Positions 9,119 through 17,949 of a stretch of DNA of 64,000 bases are shown in pieces. Position numbers and translations under genes: made by a program. The stretch's first letter is position 1. Each line of letters begins with the position of its first letter. A model generated the notes under the pieces. It was not told where the DNA came from, did not search any database, and saw only the letters and a program-made list of their open reading frames with translations. Where the stretch lies: positions 310,001 to 374,000 of the forward strand of contig NZ_JANLCJ010000004.1 of the NCBI RefSeq assembly GCF_024979295.1, in the 5' to 3' direction. This DNA comes from Herbiconiux daphne (GTDB lineage: Bacteria > Actinomycetota > Actinomycetes > Actinomycetales > Microbacteriaceae).

Positions 9119-9703
9119 TCAGGCGGAAAGGCCGGTGATGAGTTCGGACACGACGTCGATGAGAGCCTCCCTGATCTCGTCGACGGATTCGATCTCAGCG
9201 GTGCTCGGGCGCGCGGCCACGAGGACGTAGGCGGCGCCCGCGAGGGCGACACCGAGACGGATGCGCTGCTTGGTGGTCGGCAGCTCCGACATGAACGACT
9301 CGCCGATGCGGTCGATGTAGCCGCGGGCCGCGTCGATGGCCGGGATGTCGGCGAGCGTCTGACCCTGGTTGATGATGATGTGTGCCGCGAGACGGTGCTC
9401 GAGCAGCAGGTCGACGAACTCCTCCACGAACGCCGCACGCAGTTCGTCGCTCGACGCGCGGGCGACGACCGAGTCGAGGAACTCGCCGAGCTCGCTCAGC
9501 GCGGGCGCGAGCGACTCCTCGAGCAGGGCCTCCTTCGACCGGAAGTGGTAGAGCACGCTCGACTTCGAGTAGCCGGCCGCGTCGGCGATCTGCTGCAGGC
9601 TCGTGCCGGCGTAGCCGTTCTCGGCGAACATCTGCAGGGCGATCAGGCGCAACTCAGCGTTCACATCGTTCTGGATGCGCGGAATCGGCTGAATCGAAGA
9701 CAC
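9119..9703 (-). CDS. TetR/AcrR-family repressor of the MMPL-YhgE operon
   Basis: The 194-residue protein has an N-terminal helix-turn-helix (about residues 16-62, ending ADAAGYSKSSVLYHFRSKEALLEE) typical of TetR regulators, followed by a helical ligand domain. The start is the GTG at 9703; there is no strong ribosome-binding site, so a leaderless or nearby start is possible. The MMPL gene begins 85 bases downstream in the same direction. A paired palindrome lies 9-55 bases upstream of the start, so autoregulation and ligand-induced export are the natural reading. The ligand is unknown. Confidence 0.88.
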   Translation of the reverse strand: MSSIQPIPRIQNDVNAELRLIALQMFAENGYAGTSLQQIADAAGYSKSSVLYHFRSKEALLEESLAPALSELGEFLDSVVARASSDELRAAFVEEFVDLLLEHRLAAHIIINQGQTLADIPAIDAARGYIDRIGESFMSELPTTKQRIRLGVALAGAAYVLVAARPSTAEIESVDEIREALIDVVSELITGLSA

Positions 9704-9711
9704 GTTCCGAC

Positions 9712-9758
9712 CCTAATCTGACCGATCGGTCAGCGCCTGCACGATCGGTCAGATTAGG
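9712..9758. promoter_or_regulatory. TetR operator: two inverted 17-bp arms, one containing a perfect 16-bp palindrome
   Basis: CCTAATCTGACCGATCG (9712-9728) is repeated exactly in reverse complement as CGATCGGTCAGATTAGG (9742-9758). In addition CTGACCGATCGGTCAG (9718-9733) is itself a perfect palindrome. The block lies just before the TetR start codon and is the only such element nearby. GACCGATCGGTC-type cores are common TetR targets. Confidence 0.85.
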
Positions 9759-9805
9759 AGATTTCTGTCAGGTTCAGGCAGTTGGCGGCATCCGCCGGTC
9801 GCGGG

Positions 9806-10780
9806 TCAGAAGCCGGCCACCGGATGCGCGCGGTAGGGCGCGTCGAGGCGCGCGAGCTCGTCGTCGGTGAGCGACAGCTCGAGCGACGCGACGGCGTCGT
9901 CGAGGTGCTCGGGCTTCGAGGCGCCCACGATCGGCGCCGAGACCACCGGATGCCGCGACACCCAGGCCAGCGCCACCTGCGCGCGGCTCACTCCGCGCTC
10001 GGCCGCGATCGCCGCCACGGTCTCGACGATCTCGCGGTCGCCCAGGTCGGCCGAGTAGAGGGTCTTGCCGAACTCGTCGGTCTGCGACCGGGCGGTGGTG
10101 TCGTGCCAGTCGCGCGTGAGCTTGCCGCGCGCGAGCGGGCTCCACGGAATCGCGCCGATCTTCTCGTCGGCGCAGAGCGGATACATCTCACGCTCCTCTT
10201 CGCGGTTGAGCAGGTTGAAGTGATCCTGCATCGACACGAACCGCGACCATCCGTTGGTCTGCTGCAGGTGCAGGGCCTTGCTGAACTGCCAGGCCCACAT
10301 CGACGACGCGCCGAGATAGCGCGCCTTGCCGGCCTTGACCACGTCGTGCAGCGCCTCGAGGGTCTCTTCGATCGGCGTCGCGGCATCCCAGCGGTGAATC
10401 TGGTAGAGGTCGACGTAGTCGGTGCCCAGGCGGCGCAGGCTCGCGTCGATCTCGGTGAAGATGGCCTTGCGCGAGAGGCCGCCGCCGTTGGGCGACCGGC
10501 GCATCACGCCGTGCACCTTCGTGGCGATGACGATCTCGTCGCGATCGGCGAAGTCGGCCAGTGCGCGGCCCACGATCTCTTCGCTCGACCCGTCGGAGTA
10601 GACGTTCGCCGTGTCGAAGAAGGTGATGCCGGCGTCGACGGCCTGGCGGATGAGGGGGCGGCTCTGCTCTTCGGGCAGGGTCCAGGCGTGGTTGCCGCGG
10701 TTCGGGTCGCCGTAGGTCATGCAGCCGAGGGCGATTGCCGAGATGTCGAGGCCGGTGTTGCCGAGCTTGGTGTACTTCAC
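9806..10780 (-). CDS. Aldo/keto reductase
   Basis: With the GTG start at 10780 (GGAGG 8 bases upstream) the protein is 324 residues and opens VKYTKLGNTGLDISAIALGCMTYG, the classical family start. The catalytic tetrad is visible: D56 and Y61 in FFDTANVY, K88 in IVIATK, and the histidine in LYQIHRWD. It resembles the YajO/Tas and plant auxin-induced-protein branch that reduces small aldehydes and ketones with NADPH. It starts one base after the stop of the epimerase gene, so the two form an operon. The substrate is unknown. Confidence 0.88.
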   Translation of the reverse strand: MKYTKLGNTGLDISAIALGCMTYGDPNRGNHAWTLPEEQSRPLIRQAVDAGITFFDTANVYSDGSSEEIVGRALADFADRDEIVIATKVHGVMRRSPNGGGLSRKAIFTEIDASLRRLGTDYVDLYQIHRWDAATPIEETLEALHDVVKAGKARYLGASSMWAWQFSKALHLQQTNGWSRFVSMQDHFNLLNREEEREMYPLCADEKIGAIPWSPLARGKLTRDWHDTTARSQTDEFGKTLYSADLGDREIVETVAAIAAERGVSRAQVALAWVSRHPVVSAPIVGASKPEHLDDAVASLELSLTDDELARLDAPYRAHPVAGF

Positions 10781-10781
10781 G

Positions 10782-11660
10782 TCACGCCTCCGGGGTGGCG
10801 ACGTGGTCGCGCCAGCTGTGCTGCGGGGCATACCAGAGCATGCGCCGCGCCTTGTCGATGCCGAGCAGCGTCTCGACGCCCTCCACCGGGCGCGTGAACG
10901 GCACCGAGGCGAAGTAGCGGGCGGCGAGCTCGGCCGAGGGCGTCGACATCACGGTGTCGGCGGCGGCGATGATGAACGCCTCGAAGCCGGTGATGGTGCT
11001 CTCGAGCGCCAGCCGCACCGCCTGTGCGCCGTCGCGGGCGTCGATGTAGCCCCAGGCGTTCCACGCGCGGCTCGGCGGGTCGCTCTCGAACGCGGGGAAC
11101 GCCGCGTAGTCGGCCTCGTCCATGACGTTCGAGAAGCGCAGCCCGATGAGCTTGAGGTCGGGGTTCCAGCGGGTGAAGTGCCGCGCCATCTCCTCCTCCA
11201 CCGCCTTGCCGAGGGAGTAGGTCGACTGCGGGCGCACCGGGTAACCCTCGTCGACCGGGAAGGTCGGCGGCGGGGTCTCCCCGAACGGCAGCCCCAGAAC
11301 GGTCTCGCTCGACGCCCAGACCACGTTGTCGATGCCGGCGGCCTGCGCCGCGGCGAACACGTTGTAGGTGCTCGGCACGTTGTTGGCGAAGGTCGCCGAG
11401 TTGGTCAGCAGGCCCGGTGCCGGAATGGCGGCCAGGTGCACCACGGCGTCGACCTCGCTGTAGCGGTCGTCGACCGACGTGAACGCCTCGAGCACCTGGC
11501 CGTAGTCGCTCAGGTCGATGCGCACGAACTGCGCCCGGGCATCCGGATGCGTCGAGGGCGCCCGATCGAGGTTCACCACGTCGTAGCCGTGGTCGAGCAG
11601 GTGGGTCACCACCGCCCGGCCGAGCTTTCCGCTTCCTCCAGTGACGACGATGCGTGTCAT
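10782..11660 (-). CDS. NAD(P)-dependent epimerase/dehydratase (extended SDR)
   Basis: The start is the ATG at 11660, behind GAGGAG; the open frame upstream to 12182 is antisense to the DUF1304 gene. The 292-residue protein has the nucleotide-binding GGSGKLG (residues 8-14) and the catalytic YSLGK. It is a sugar-epimerase-like short-chain dehydrogenase, possibly acting on a free or nucleotide-linked sugar. It is directly coupled to the aldo/keto reductase, which suggests a shared two-step redox conversion, but nothing shows the substrate. Confidence 0.87.
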   Translation of the reverse strand: MTRIVVTGGSGKLGRAVVTHLLDHGYDVVNLDRAPSTHPDARAQFVRIDLSDYGQVLEAFTSVDDRYSEVDAVVHLAAIPAPGLLTNSATFANNVPSTYNVFAAAQAAGIDNVVWASSETVLGLPFGETPPPTFPVDEGYPVRPQSTYSLGKAVEEEMARHFTRWNPDLKLIGLRFSNVMDEADYAAFPAFESDPPSRAWNAWGYIDARDGAQAVRLALESTITGFEAFIIAAADTVMSTPSAELAARYFASVPFTRPVEGVETLLGIDKARRMLWYAPQHSWRDHVATPEA

Positions 11661-11789
11661 GTGTGCTCCTCGGGTCGGGGTGTGGTTCCAGTATCCCGCG
11701 GGAGCCCTCGCGGGGCTCGCGCCGGGCTTGCGTTGGGCTCGCGCGGGGCTTCCGCGGGCCTCTTGCTGCCTCGCCGCTAGGCTGACCGC

Positions 11790-12170
11790 ATGGCCGTCGT
11801 CGCATCCGTTCTGGTAGGGCTCGCCGCCCTGCTCCACGTCTACATCTGGTACATGGAGAGCCTCGCCTGGCGCACCCCCGCCATCTGGAAGCGCTTCGGA
11901 CTCGCCAGCCAAGCGGATGCCGACACCACCGCTCCCCTGGCCTACAACCAGGGCTTCTACAACCTCTTCCTCGCCATCGGCGCGGGCCTCGGCGTCATCC
12001 TCTACTGGGCGGGCGCTCGTGACGCCGGCTTCGCCCTCGCGGTGTTCTCGGCGGCATCCATGTTCGCGGCCTCGCTCGTGCTGCTCTCGACCGGCCGCTC
12101 CCGCCTGCGCGCCGCCGCGACCCAGGGCACGCTGCCCCTGCTGGGCCTGATCTTCTTCGTGCTGAGCTAG
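11790..12170 (+). CDS. DUF1304 family small membrane protein
   Basis: The 126-residue protein has four hydrophobic segments and the family's LLHVYIWYMESLAW near residues 14-27 and LAYNQGFYNLFLAIG in the second helix. The family is widespread in bacteria and has no assigned function. It is transcribed away from the epimerase. The 129-base gap between them is full of GGGCTCGCG-like short repeats and shows no clear ribosome-binding site. Confidence 0.85.
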   Translation: MAVVASVLVGLAALLHVYIWYMESLAWRTPAIWKRFGLASQADADTTAPLAYNQGFYNLFLAIGAGLGVILYWAGARDAGFALAVFSAASMFAASLVLLSTGRSRLRAAATQGTLPLLGLIFFVLS

Positions 12171-12181
12171 CGGCACCCCCA

Positions 12182-12257
12182 CCCACCCCGCGAGAAGTCA
12201 AATCTCGCTCCAAATCCGCCCTCCAAGCACCCAAAAGTGACTTCTCGAGGGGGTGGG
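12182..12257. repeat. 57-bp hairpin element, copy A, with C-rich and G-rich flanks
   Basis: CGAGAAGTCA (12191-12200) and its exact reverse complement TGACTTCTCG (12238-12247) enclose a 37-bp centre. The left flank is CCCACCCCG and the right flank GAGGGGGTGGG, which extends the pairing to about 19 bp. Copy B at 12364 has the same length and arms but an unrelated centre. Confidence 0.75.
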
Positions 12258-12352
12258 AGGGGGCAAAGAGGGTGGGCGGGGTCGACCAGGGTGCGCGACT
12301 GGACGAGGGTGCCGCGAGCCGCGCCGGCCGTCCCGCGAGAAGTCAACAGCAC

Positions 12353-12431
12353 GCCCACCCCCGCGAGAAGCCAATACTTGGTGCAAGTTCGCGCTCGAAG
12401 CAGCTGAACGTGACTTCTCGGGAGGGGTGGG
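12353..12431. repeat. 57-bp hairpin element, copy B
   Basis: CGAGAAGCCA (12364-12373) and TGACTTCTCG (12411-12420) form the arms, with one G-T-type mismatch, again spanning exactly 57 bp. The flanks are again CCCACCCCCG on the left and GGAGGGGTGGG on the right. The centre differs from copy A, so only arms, flanks and length are conserved. Confidence 0.72.
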
Positions 12432-12593
12432 GAACGGGGGCGCAGGCTGCAGGCCGCGCTCGACGACCCAGGCTGAGCGCGTGGCCGCGCAGCGACCGCG
12501 TGCTCAGGTGTCGCGGCGCGCCGCAGAGGCGGCGGCGCGCCCGGTTGCAGCCGCGCGCAGCACGGCCGCAACCGCAGCCAGCCAGCCAGCCGG

Positions 12594-15500
12594 TCAGCCC
12601 GCGATCTCGCGGCGGTTGCGGCGGCGCTCGCGGGTGCCCTCGACGAGGTTGTAGAGCACGGGCAGCACGATCAAGGTGAGGAGCGTCGATGACACGAGGC
12701 CGCCGATGACGATGATCGCGAGGGGCTGCGAGATGAAGCCGCCGTGGCCGGTGAGGCCGATGGCCATGGGCAGCAGCGCGAAAATCGTGGCGAGCGCCGT
12801 CATGAGGATGGGCCGCAATCGACGGCTCGCCCCTTCGACCAACGCCTCGCGCACGGGCAGACCCCGGCCTCGATATTGGTTCACGAGGTCGACGAGCACG
12901 ATGGCGTTCGTCACCACGATGCCGATCAGCATCAGCACGCCGATGATCGACGGCACACCGAGCGGGATGCCCGTGATCACCTGCAGCGCCACCGCGCCGG
13001 TGGCCGCGAACGGAATCGAGACCAGCAGCAGGATCGGCTGCAGCAGGCTCTTGAACGTGGCCACCATGACGACGTAGACGATCAGGATGGCGACCAGCAG
13101 CGCGATGCCGAGCTGCGAGAACGCGTCGGACTGATCGGTCACCACGCCACCCACGGTCGCCGTCGCTCCCGCCGGCAGCTCGACGTCGGCGAGTGCCTGC
13201 TGCACCTCCGCGCTGGCGGTGCCGAGGTCTTCGCTGTTCGGCGTGACCGACACGGTCGCCGTGCGCACCCCCTTCACCGTGGTGATCGCGGCCGGACCGT
13301 CGACGATCGACACCGTCGCGAGCGACGAAAGTGGCACGACCCCCGCGACAGTCGGGATCTGCAGGTTCGACAGCGCGTCGACCGTGGTGGGCGGGTTGTC
13401 GGCCGCGATGTAGATCGTGTAGTTGGTGTCGTCGATGACGATCGATCCCACGGTGGTGGGCTGCATCGCCTGCGAGACGATCCCGCCGACCGCCACCTCG
13501 TTGAGTCCGGCCTGCGCGGCCTTTGCCCGGTCGACCGCGACCTGCACGTAGGGCCGGGAATCGGTGAGGTTGCTCGAGGCCTGCTTGACGGCATCCAGCG
13601 CTTGCATGCTGGTGAGCACCGCGGCGGCGGCCGTGCCGAGGTCGGTCTGGTTGGTTGCGGTCACGTCGACGGCGATGTCGGAGTTGCCCCCGAAACCGGC
13701 CGACGCCGAAACCGAGATCTCGCCCGCGTCGGGCAGCTTCTCGAGTTCGGTGCGCACGGTGTCCTGCAGGGCGTCTTGGTCGACGTCGTCGTCAGTGGTG
13801 ATGTTGTAGGTGATGGCACTGTCGCCGCCGCCCACGAACGCGTCGCGAAGCGCCGACCCGCTCGAGCCGATGGTGAGCTGCACGGTCGCGATGCCGTCGA
13901 TGCCCTCCAGCGCCGATTCGACGTCGGATGCCGCGGCCGATTGCGCATCGAGGCTCGACCCGACCGGCACGGTCTGGGTGACGGTGAAGGTGTTCTGGCC
14001 GCTGGAACCGAGGAAGTTGGTCTTCATCAGCAGCGTCAGCGGCAGGGTGCCGACGAGCACCACGATCGCGATGACGATGGTGACGACCGAGTGCTTGAGC
14101 GTCCAGGTGATGATGGGCAGATAGCGGCGCTGCAGGGCGGTGAGCGGCTCTTCGTCGATCGTCGCCTTGTTGTGGTTGCGCTCGCGCCGCGTCGGGGCGG
14201 GCGCCACGGCGACTGCGGCGGCGGGCACGGCGGCCGCGCCGCCCGGCGCCGCGTGGGCGGGCACGTGCTCAGCGGCTGCCGCGTCGTCAGGCGCGAGCCC
14301 GGCCGCGTGCGCGGGAGCGTGCGAGGAGTCAGGGGCGGCAGAGGTCGCACCGGCATCCGTCGAGGCGAGGGCGGCGGCATCCGTCGGCGCAGCCGGGGCG
14401 GCACCCCGCGAGGCGCCCTTCGGCTTCGGCGGGCGCACGAACCAATAGGCCAGCACGGGCACGATGGTGAGCGCCACGAGCAGCGACGCGAGCAGCGCGA
14501 TCGTCACCGTCAGCGCGAACGGCCGGAACAGCTCGCCGGTGGTGTCGCCCACGAAGGCGAGCGGCAGGAACACGGCGACGGTGGTGATGGTCGAGGCGGT
14601 GATGGCGCCGGCGACCTCGCGCACGGCGTCGACGATAAGGGCCGAGCGCGCGGCGCCCGACTCCTTCGGCGTGAGCCCGCGCGGGTCGAGCGTCGATAGG
14701 TGTCTCTTGATGTTCTCGATCACCACGATCGAGTCGTCGACCACGCGGCCGATGGCGATGGTGAGCGCGCCCAGCGTGATGATGTTGAGCGTGTAGTTCG
14801 CCGTCTGCAGTCCGATGAAGGTGATGAGCACCGACGTCGGAATCGAGATGGCCGTGACGATCGTCGACCGGATCGACAGCAGGAACACGAACACCACGAG
14901 CACCGCGAAGAACAGCCCGAGCAGGCCCTCGGTGGCGAGCGACTCGATCGACTGCTGAATGAAGGGCGCCTGGTCGAACACGACGGTGAAGGTCGCACCG
15001 GGCAGGGCGCTCTCGAGCTGGGGCAGCAGGTCGCGCACGCCCTTCGACACCTCGACGGTGTTGGCCGAGGGCAGCTTGGTGATCGAGATCGTCAGGGCGT
15101 CTTCGCCGTTGACGCGCGAGATCGAGGTCACCGGGTCGTCGACGAGGGCGACGGATGCCACCTGCCCGATCGTCACCGGAGTGCCGTCGCCGTTCAGCGC
15201 CGGCAGCGGCAGCGCAGCGATGTCGTCGGTCGAGGTGAGCTTCGAGCCCGCCTGCACGGAGTAGCTCTGGCCGTCTTGCGTCAGGGTGCCCGCAGGGATC
15301 AGCTGGCCGTTGGTCGAGATCGCGTCGCTGATGTTCTGCGTCGTGACGCCCGTGATGGCGAGCGACTCGGGCGACGGGGTGATGGTGACCCGCTGGCCGA
15401 CCTGTCCCAGCACCTCCGCGGCGCGCACGCCCTCCACCTCTTCGAGGTCGGGAACCGCGGATGTCTCGAGCTGCTGCGCGAGGGTCTTGGTGTCTTCGCC

Positions 15501-15932
15501 CGTCACGGCGATCGAGATGATGGGCAGGTCGTTGATGCTGCCCGACAGCACCTGCGGGTCGAGGTCTTCGGGCAGCGTCGACTTGATGCGATTGATCGCC
15601 TGCGTCATCTTCTGCTCGGCCGTGGCGAGGTTGGTGCCGTAGGTGAAGGTCGCCGAGATGATCGACAGGTTCGTGCTGCTGGTGGCGCTCGTGGTCTCGA
15701 TGCCCTCGACGCCCTGGATGGCGCTCTCGATCGGCGTCGAGACGTCGTCGTTCACGACCTCGGGGCTCGCGCCCGGGTAGGTCGTGAGCACGGCGAGCTG
15801 GGGGAACTCGATCGACGGGATCAGCTCCTGCTTCAGGCTGGTGAGCGCCAGGCCGCCGAACACCGCCACCACGATCGTGACGAGGGCGATCAGCGCACGG
15901 TTCTTCATGCTCAGAACGGCGAGAAAATGCAC
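12594..15932 (-). CDS. RND efflux transporter (AcrB/HAE1-like, single-subunit locus)
   Basis: The 1,112-residue protein has the two-fold RND plan: a first helix, a large extracytoplasmic loop, a six-helix bundle, then the same again. The opening MKNRALIALVTIVVAVFGGLAL...LIPSIEFPQLAVLTTYPGASPEVV is classic for the hydrophobe/amphiphile exporters. The GTG at 15932 follows AGAGGGAG; an internal ATG eight codons later is an alternative. About 80 residues of Ala/Pro-rich linker separate the halves on the cytoplasmic side (around 14140-14440). No membrane-fusion or outer-membrane partner is adjacent, as expected in a Gram-positive cell. The substrate is unknown. Confidence 0.9.
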   Translation of the reverse strand: MHFLAVLSMKNRALIALVTIVVAVFGGLALTSLKQELIPSIEFPQLAVLTTYPGASPEVVNDDVSTPIESAIQGVEGIETTSATSSTNLSIISATFTYGTNLATAEQKMTQAINRIKSTLPEDLDPQVLSGSINDLPIISIAVTGEDTKTLAQQLETSAVPDLEEVEGVRAAEVLGQVGQRVTITPSPESLAITGVTTQNISDAISTNGQLIPAGTLTQDGQSYSVQAGSKLTSTDDIAALPLPALNGDGTPVTIGQVASVALVDDPVTSISRVNGEDALTISITKLPSANTVEVSKGVRDLLPQLESALPGATFTVVFDQAPFIQQSIESLATEGLLGLFFAVLVVFVFLLSIRSTIVTAISIPTSVLITFIGLQTANYTLNIITLGALTIAIGRVVDDSIVVIENIKRHLSTLDPRGLTPKESGAARSALIVDAVREVAGAITASTITTVAVFLPLAFVGDTTGELFRPFALTVTIALLASLLVALTIVPVLAYWFVRPPKPKGASRGAAPAAPTDAAALASTDAGATSAAPDSSHAPAHAAGLAPDDAAAAEHVPAHAAPGGAAAVPAAAVAVAPAPTRRERNHNKATIDEEPLTALQRRYLPIITWTLKHSVVTIVIAIVVLVGTLPLTLLMKTNFLGSSGQNTFTVTQTVPVGSSLDAQSAAASDVESALEGIDGIATVQLTIGSSGSALRDAFVGGGDSAITYNITTDDDVDQDALQDTVRTELEKLPDAGEISVSASAGFGGNSDIAVDVTATNQTDLGTAAAAVLTSMQALDAVKQASSNLTDSRPYVQVAVDRAKAAQAGLNEVAVGGIVSQAMQPTTVGSIVIDDTNYTIYIAADNPPTTVDALSNLQIPTVAGVVPLSSLATVSIVDGPAAITTVKGVRTATVSVTPNSEDLGTASAEVQQALADVELPAGATATVGGVVTDQSDAFSQLGIALLVAILIVYVVMVATFKSLLQPILLLVSIPFAATGAVALQVITGIPLGVPSIIGVLMLIGIVVTNAIVLVDLVNQYRGRGLPVREALVEGASRRLRPILMTALATIFALLPMAIGLTGHGGFISQPLAIIVIGGLVSSTLLTLIVLPVLYNLVEGTRERRRNRREIAG

Positions 15933-16028
15933 GTTGTCGACTCCCTCTGAAACGGCTAGGTCGCTTAACTATCGCATCCTCACCCGAACGCTCCTGACGG
16001 GCGCAGACGCCCCGGTTAGGGTGGGCAG

Positions 16029-16784
16029 ATGCTCACCGCAGGAGTCGATCTCGCCGCCGAGGCCAAGGGCACCGCCCTCGCCCTCATCGACTGGTCGAAT
16101 CAGGGCGCGACGCTCGTCGGTCTGACGGCCGGCGCGGATGACGCCACCATCGTCGATGCGGCGCTCGGGCACGGGGTGGCGAAGCTCGGCATCGACTGCG
16201 CACTCGGCTGGCCCGACGAGTTCGTGCGCTTCGTGGCGGCGCACGCCCGCCACGAGTCGTCGCCCGCGGTCGACGGCGGCATGGACTGGCGCCGCAGCCT
16301 CGCCTATCGGCAGACCGACCGCGAGGCGCGCCGCATCACCGGTCGGTGGCCGCTGAGCGTGTCGACCGATCGGCTCGGTCTCACGGCGATGCGCTGCGCC
16401 GGCCTGCTCGCGAGGCTCGAGGCCCGCGGCGTGGAGGTCGACCGGGCGGGCGGCGGACTCGTGGTGGAGGTGTACCCGGGCGCCTCGCTGCGACTCTGGG
16501 GGTTCGACACCGCGGGATACCGCACCGACACCGACGCGCGCTCCGCCCTGCTGCAGCGTCTCGCCGAAGCCGCGCCCTGGCTGTCGCTCGCGCCGTTCGC
16601 CGAGCTCATGGTGACCTCGGGCGACGCCTTCGACGCCGTCATCGCAGCCCTCGCCGCGCGCAACGCCGCCCTCGGCCTCTACGCACCCCCGCCCCTGTTC
16701 TACCTCGCCCGCGCCCGCCGCGAGGGCTGGATGGCGCTCCCCTCGAGCACCCTCGCCGACCTGCCGGCCCCGCCCGCCGCGTAG
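16029..16784 (+). CDS. DUF429 family protein
   Basis: The 251-residue protein begins GVDLAAEAKGTALALIDW, resembling an RNase H-like or actin-like first strand with a conserved Asp, and contains IDCALGWPDEFV and the YRQTDREARRITGRWPLSVSTDRLG block of the DUF429 family (predicted nuclease). The ATG has no clear ribosome-binding site and lies about 10 bases after TTAGGG, so a leaderless message is possible. It stands alone between the divergent RND gene and the convergent CorA gene. Function is unproven for the family. Confidence 0.82.
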   Translation: MLTAGVDLAAEAKGTALALIDWSNQGATLVGLTAGADDATIVDAALGHGVAKLGIDCALGWPDEFVRFVAAHARHESSPAVDGGMDWRRSLAYRQTDREARRITGRWPLSVSTDRLGLTAMRCAGLLARLEARGVEVDRAGGGLVVEVYPGASLRLWGFDTAGYRTDTDARSALLQRLAEAAPWLSLAPFAELMVTSGDAFDAVIAALAARNAALGLYAPPPLFYLARARREGWMALPSSTLADLPAPPAA

Positions 16785-16819
16785 CCGTCGGCCCGCCGCG
16801 TAGCCGTCGGCCCGCCGCA
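16773..16819. repeat. 19-bp tandem duplication across the DUF429 stop
   Basis: CCCGCCGCGTAGCCGTCGG is present at 16773-16791 and 16792-16810, with a third partial copy following. The unit contains the TAG stop codon, so the duplication reproduces the gene end. Confidence 0.85.
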
Positions 16820-16896
16820 CCCTGCACCCCGCCCACCCGGGCCGGCCCAGCCGTCACCTTCGCGAAGGTCGCGACTCACACGCAGCCGCGCAACGA

Positions 16897-17871
16897 CTAC
16901 AGCCAGCCGCGCCGCTTGAAGATCTTGTAGAGGGCGAAGCCGAGGCCGAGCATGAGGGCGAGGGCGAACGGGTAGCCGAGCAGCCAGTGCAGCTCAGGCA
17001 TGTACTCGAAGTTCATGCCGTAGATCGTGCCCACGAGGGTGGGCGTGAACAGAATGGCCGCCCACGACGAGATCTTCTTGATCTCGTTGTTCTGATCCTG
17101 TCCGACGAGGGTGGTGTGCACCATGAGCGCGTTCTGCAGCAGCTGCCGGAACGAGTCGGCCCGCTCCACGATCCGCAGCACGTGGTCGTGCACGTCTCGC
17201 AGGTTGTCGCGCAACTGGGTGTCGGCGTCGTGCTCGGCGAGCGCATCCCTCAGTGTCTCGAGGATGTCGGAGAGCGGATGCGTCGCGCGCTGGAACGCCA
17301 TCACCTCGCGCGAGAGCTGGTAGATGCGCTTCGACACCTCCTGGTCGCCGTTGAACAACTGGTCCTCGATCTCGTCGATGTCATTCTCGAGGCCGTTGAT
17401 GACGGGAGAATACTCGTCGACGATCTGGTCGAGCACGGCGTAGAGCACCGCGAGCGGTCCCTTCGCGAGCAGCGCCGGGTCGTTCTCGAGCCGCTTGCGC
17501 ACCTGGGCGAGATCGGGCGACTCGGCGTGCCGCACGGTGATGACGTAGTCGAGCCCGAGAAAGACGTGCAGCTCGCCGAACTCCACCCGCTCGTCGGCGT
17601 CGATGTAGCGCGCCGGCCGCAGGGCGAGAAAGGTCGACGACCCGTACTTCTCGATCTTCGCCCGCTGGTGGCCTGCCAGGGCGTCTTCGACGGCGAGCGG
17701 CGGCAGGTCGAACTCCTTCGACACCGCGTCGAGCTCGTCGGGGCCGGGCCGGTAGAGGCCGATCCAGGCGAAGCCGGCACGGGCACGCATCACCTCGAAC
17801 GTCTCGTCGAGGTTCTCCGGATCGGCGGTGCGACGCCCCGCCACATAGACCGCGTTGTCGACGATCACCAC
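16897..17871 (-). CDS. corA: CorA-family magnesium/cobalt channel
   Basis: The start is the GTG at 17871, six bases after GAGGAGG; a second GTG is the next codon. The 324-residue protein has the long acidic cytoplasmic domain, the helical stalk (LENDIDEIEDQLF...) and, at the C-terminus, two membrane helices with the signature GMN (residues 285-287) in the pore entrance loop. CorA pentamers carry magnesium into the cell. The last residues KIFKRRGWL match the usual basic end. The gene diverges from the GH43-like gene across a gap holding a LacI-type operator. Confidence 0.93.
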   Translation of the reverse strand: MVIVDNAVYVAGRRTADPENLDETFEVMRARAGFAWIGLYRPGPDELDAVSKEFDLPPLAVEDALAGHQRAKIEKYGSSTFLALRPARYIDADERVEFGELHVFLGLDYVITVRHAESPDLAQVRKRLENDPALLAKGPLAVLYAVLDQIVDEYSPVINGLENDIDEIEDQLFNGDQEVSKRIYQLSREVMAFQRATHPLSDILETLRDALAEHDADTQLRDNLRDVHDHVLRIVERADSFRQLLQNALMVHTTLVGQDQNNEIKKISSWAAILFTPTLVGTIYGMNFEYMPELHWLLGYPFALALMLGLGFALYKIFKRRGWL

Positions 17872-17936
17872 GTCTTGCCTCCTCGCGTGCGATTCCTGTG
17901 CTGAGAGTACTTCGCTGCGGCTGGGTACTCGCCGTT

Positions 17937-17948
17937 GTATCGTTACAG
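17937..17948. promoter_or_regulatory. LacI-type operator in front of the GH43 gene
   Basis: TGTATCGTTACA is a near-palindrome (halves TGTATC and TGTAAC) with the central CG usual for LacI-family sites. It ends one base before the ATG at 17950. Twelve bases from 17935 (TTGTATCGTTAC) recur exactly at 30992-31003 over the first codons of the LacI gene. Confidence 0.65.
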
Positions 17949-17949
17949 G

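Larger units (their letters stand above)
12171..12593. other. 423-bp gene-free region with hairpin elements
   Basis: I find no credible gene here: the open frames are proline/arginine-rich and have no ribosome-binding site. The stretch separates two converging genes (DUF1304 and the RND exporter). It holds two complete hairpin elements and one isolated half arm (CGAGAAGTCA at 12336-12345). The rest, 12430-12593, is GC-rich sequence with no recognisable feature. Confidence 0.7.

Noticed and set aside
9034-9438. Upstream extension of the MMPL frame to an ATG at 9438.
   Set aside because: It overlaps the TetR gene in antisense, and the GTG at 9033 has a good ribosome-binding site and gives the normal family start.
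12167-12571. A minus-strand open frame in the gene-free region.
   Set aside because: It is Pro/Arg-rich with no start signal and runs through both hairpin elements.
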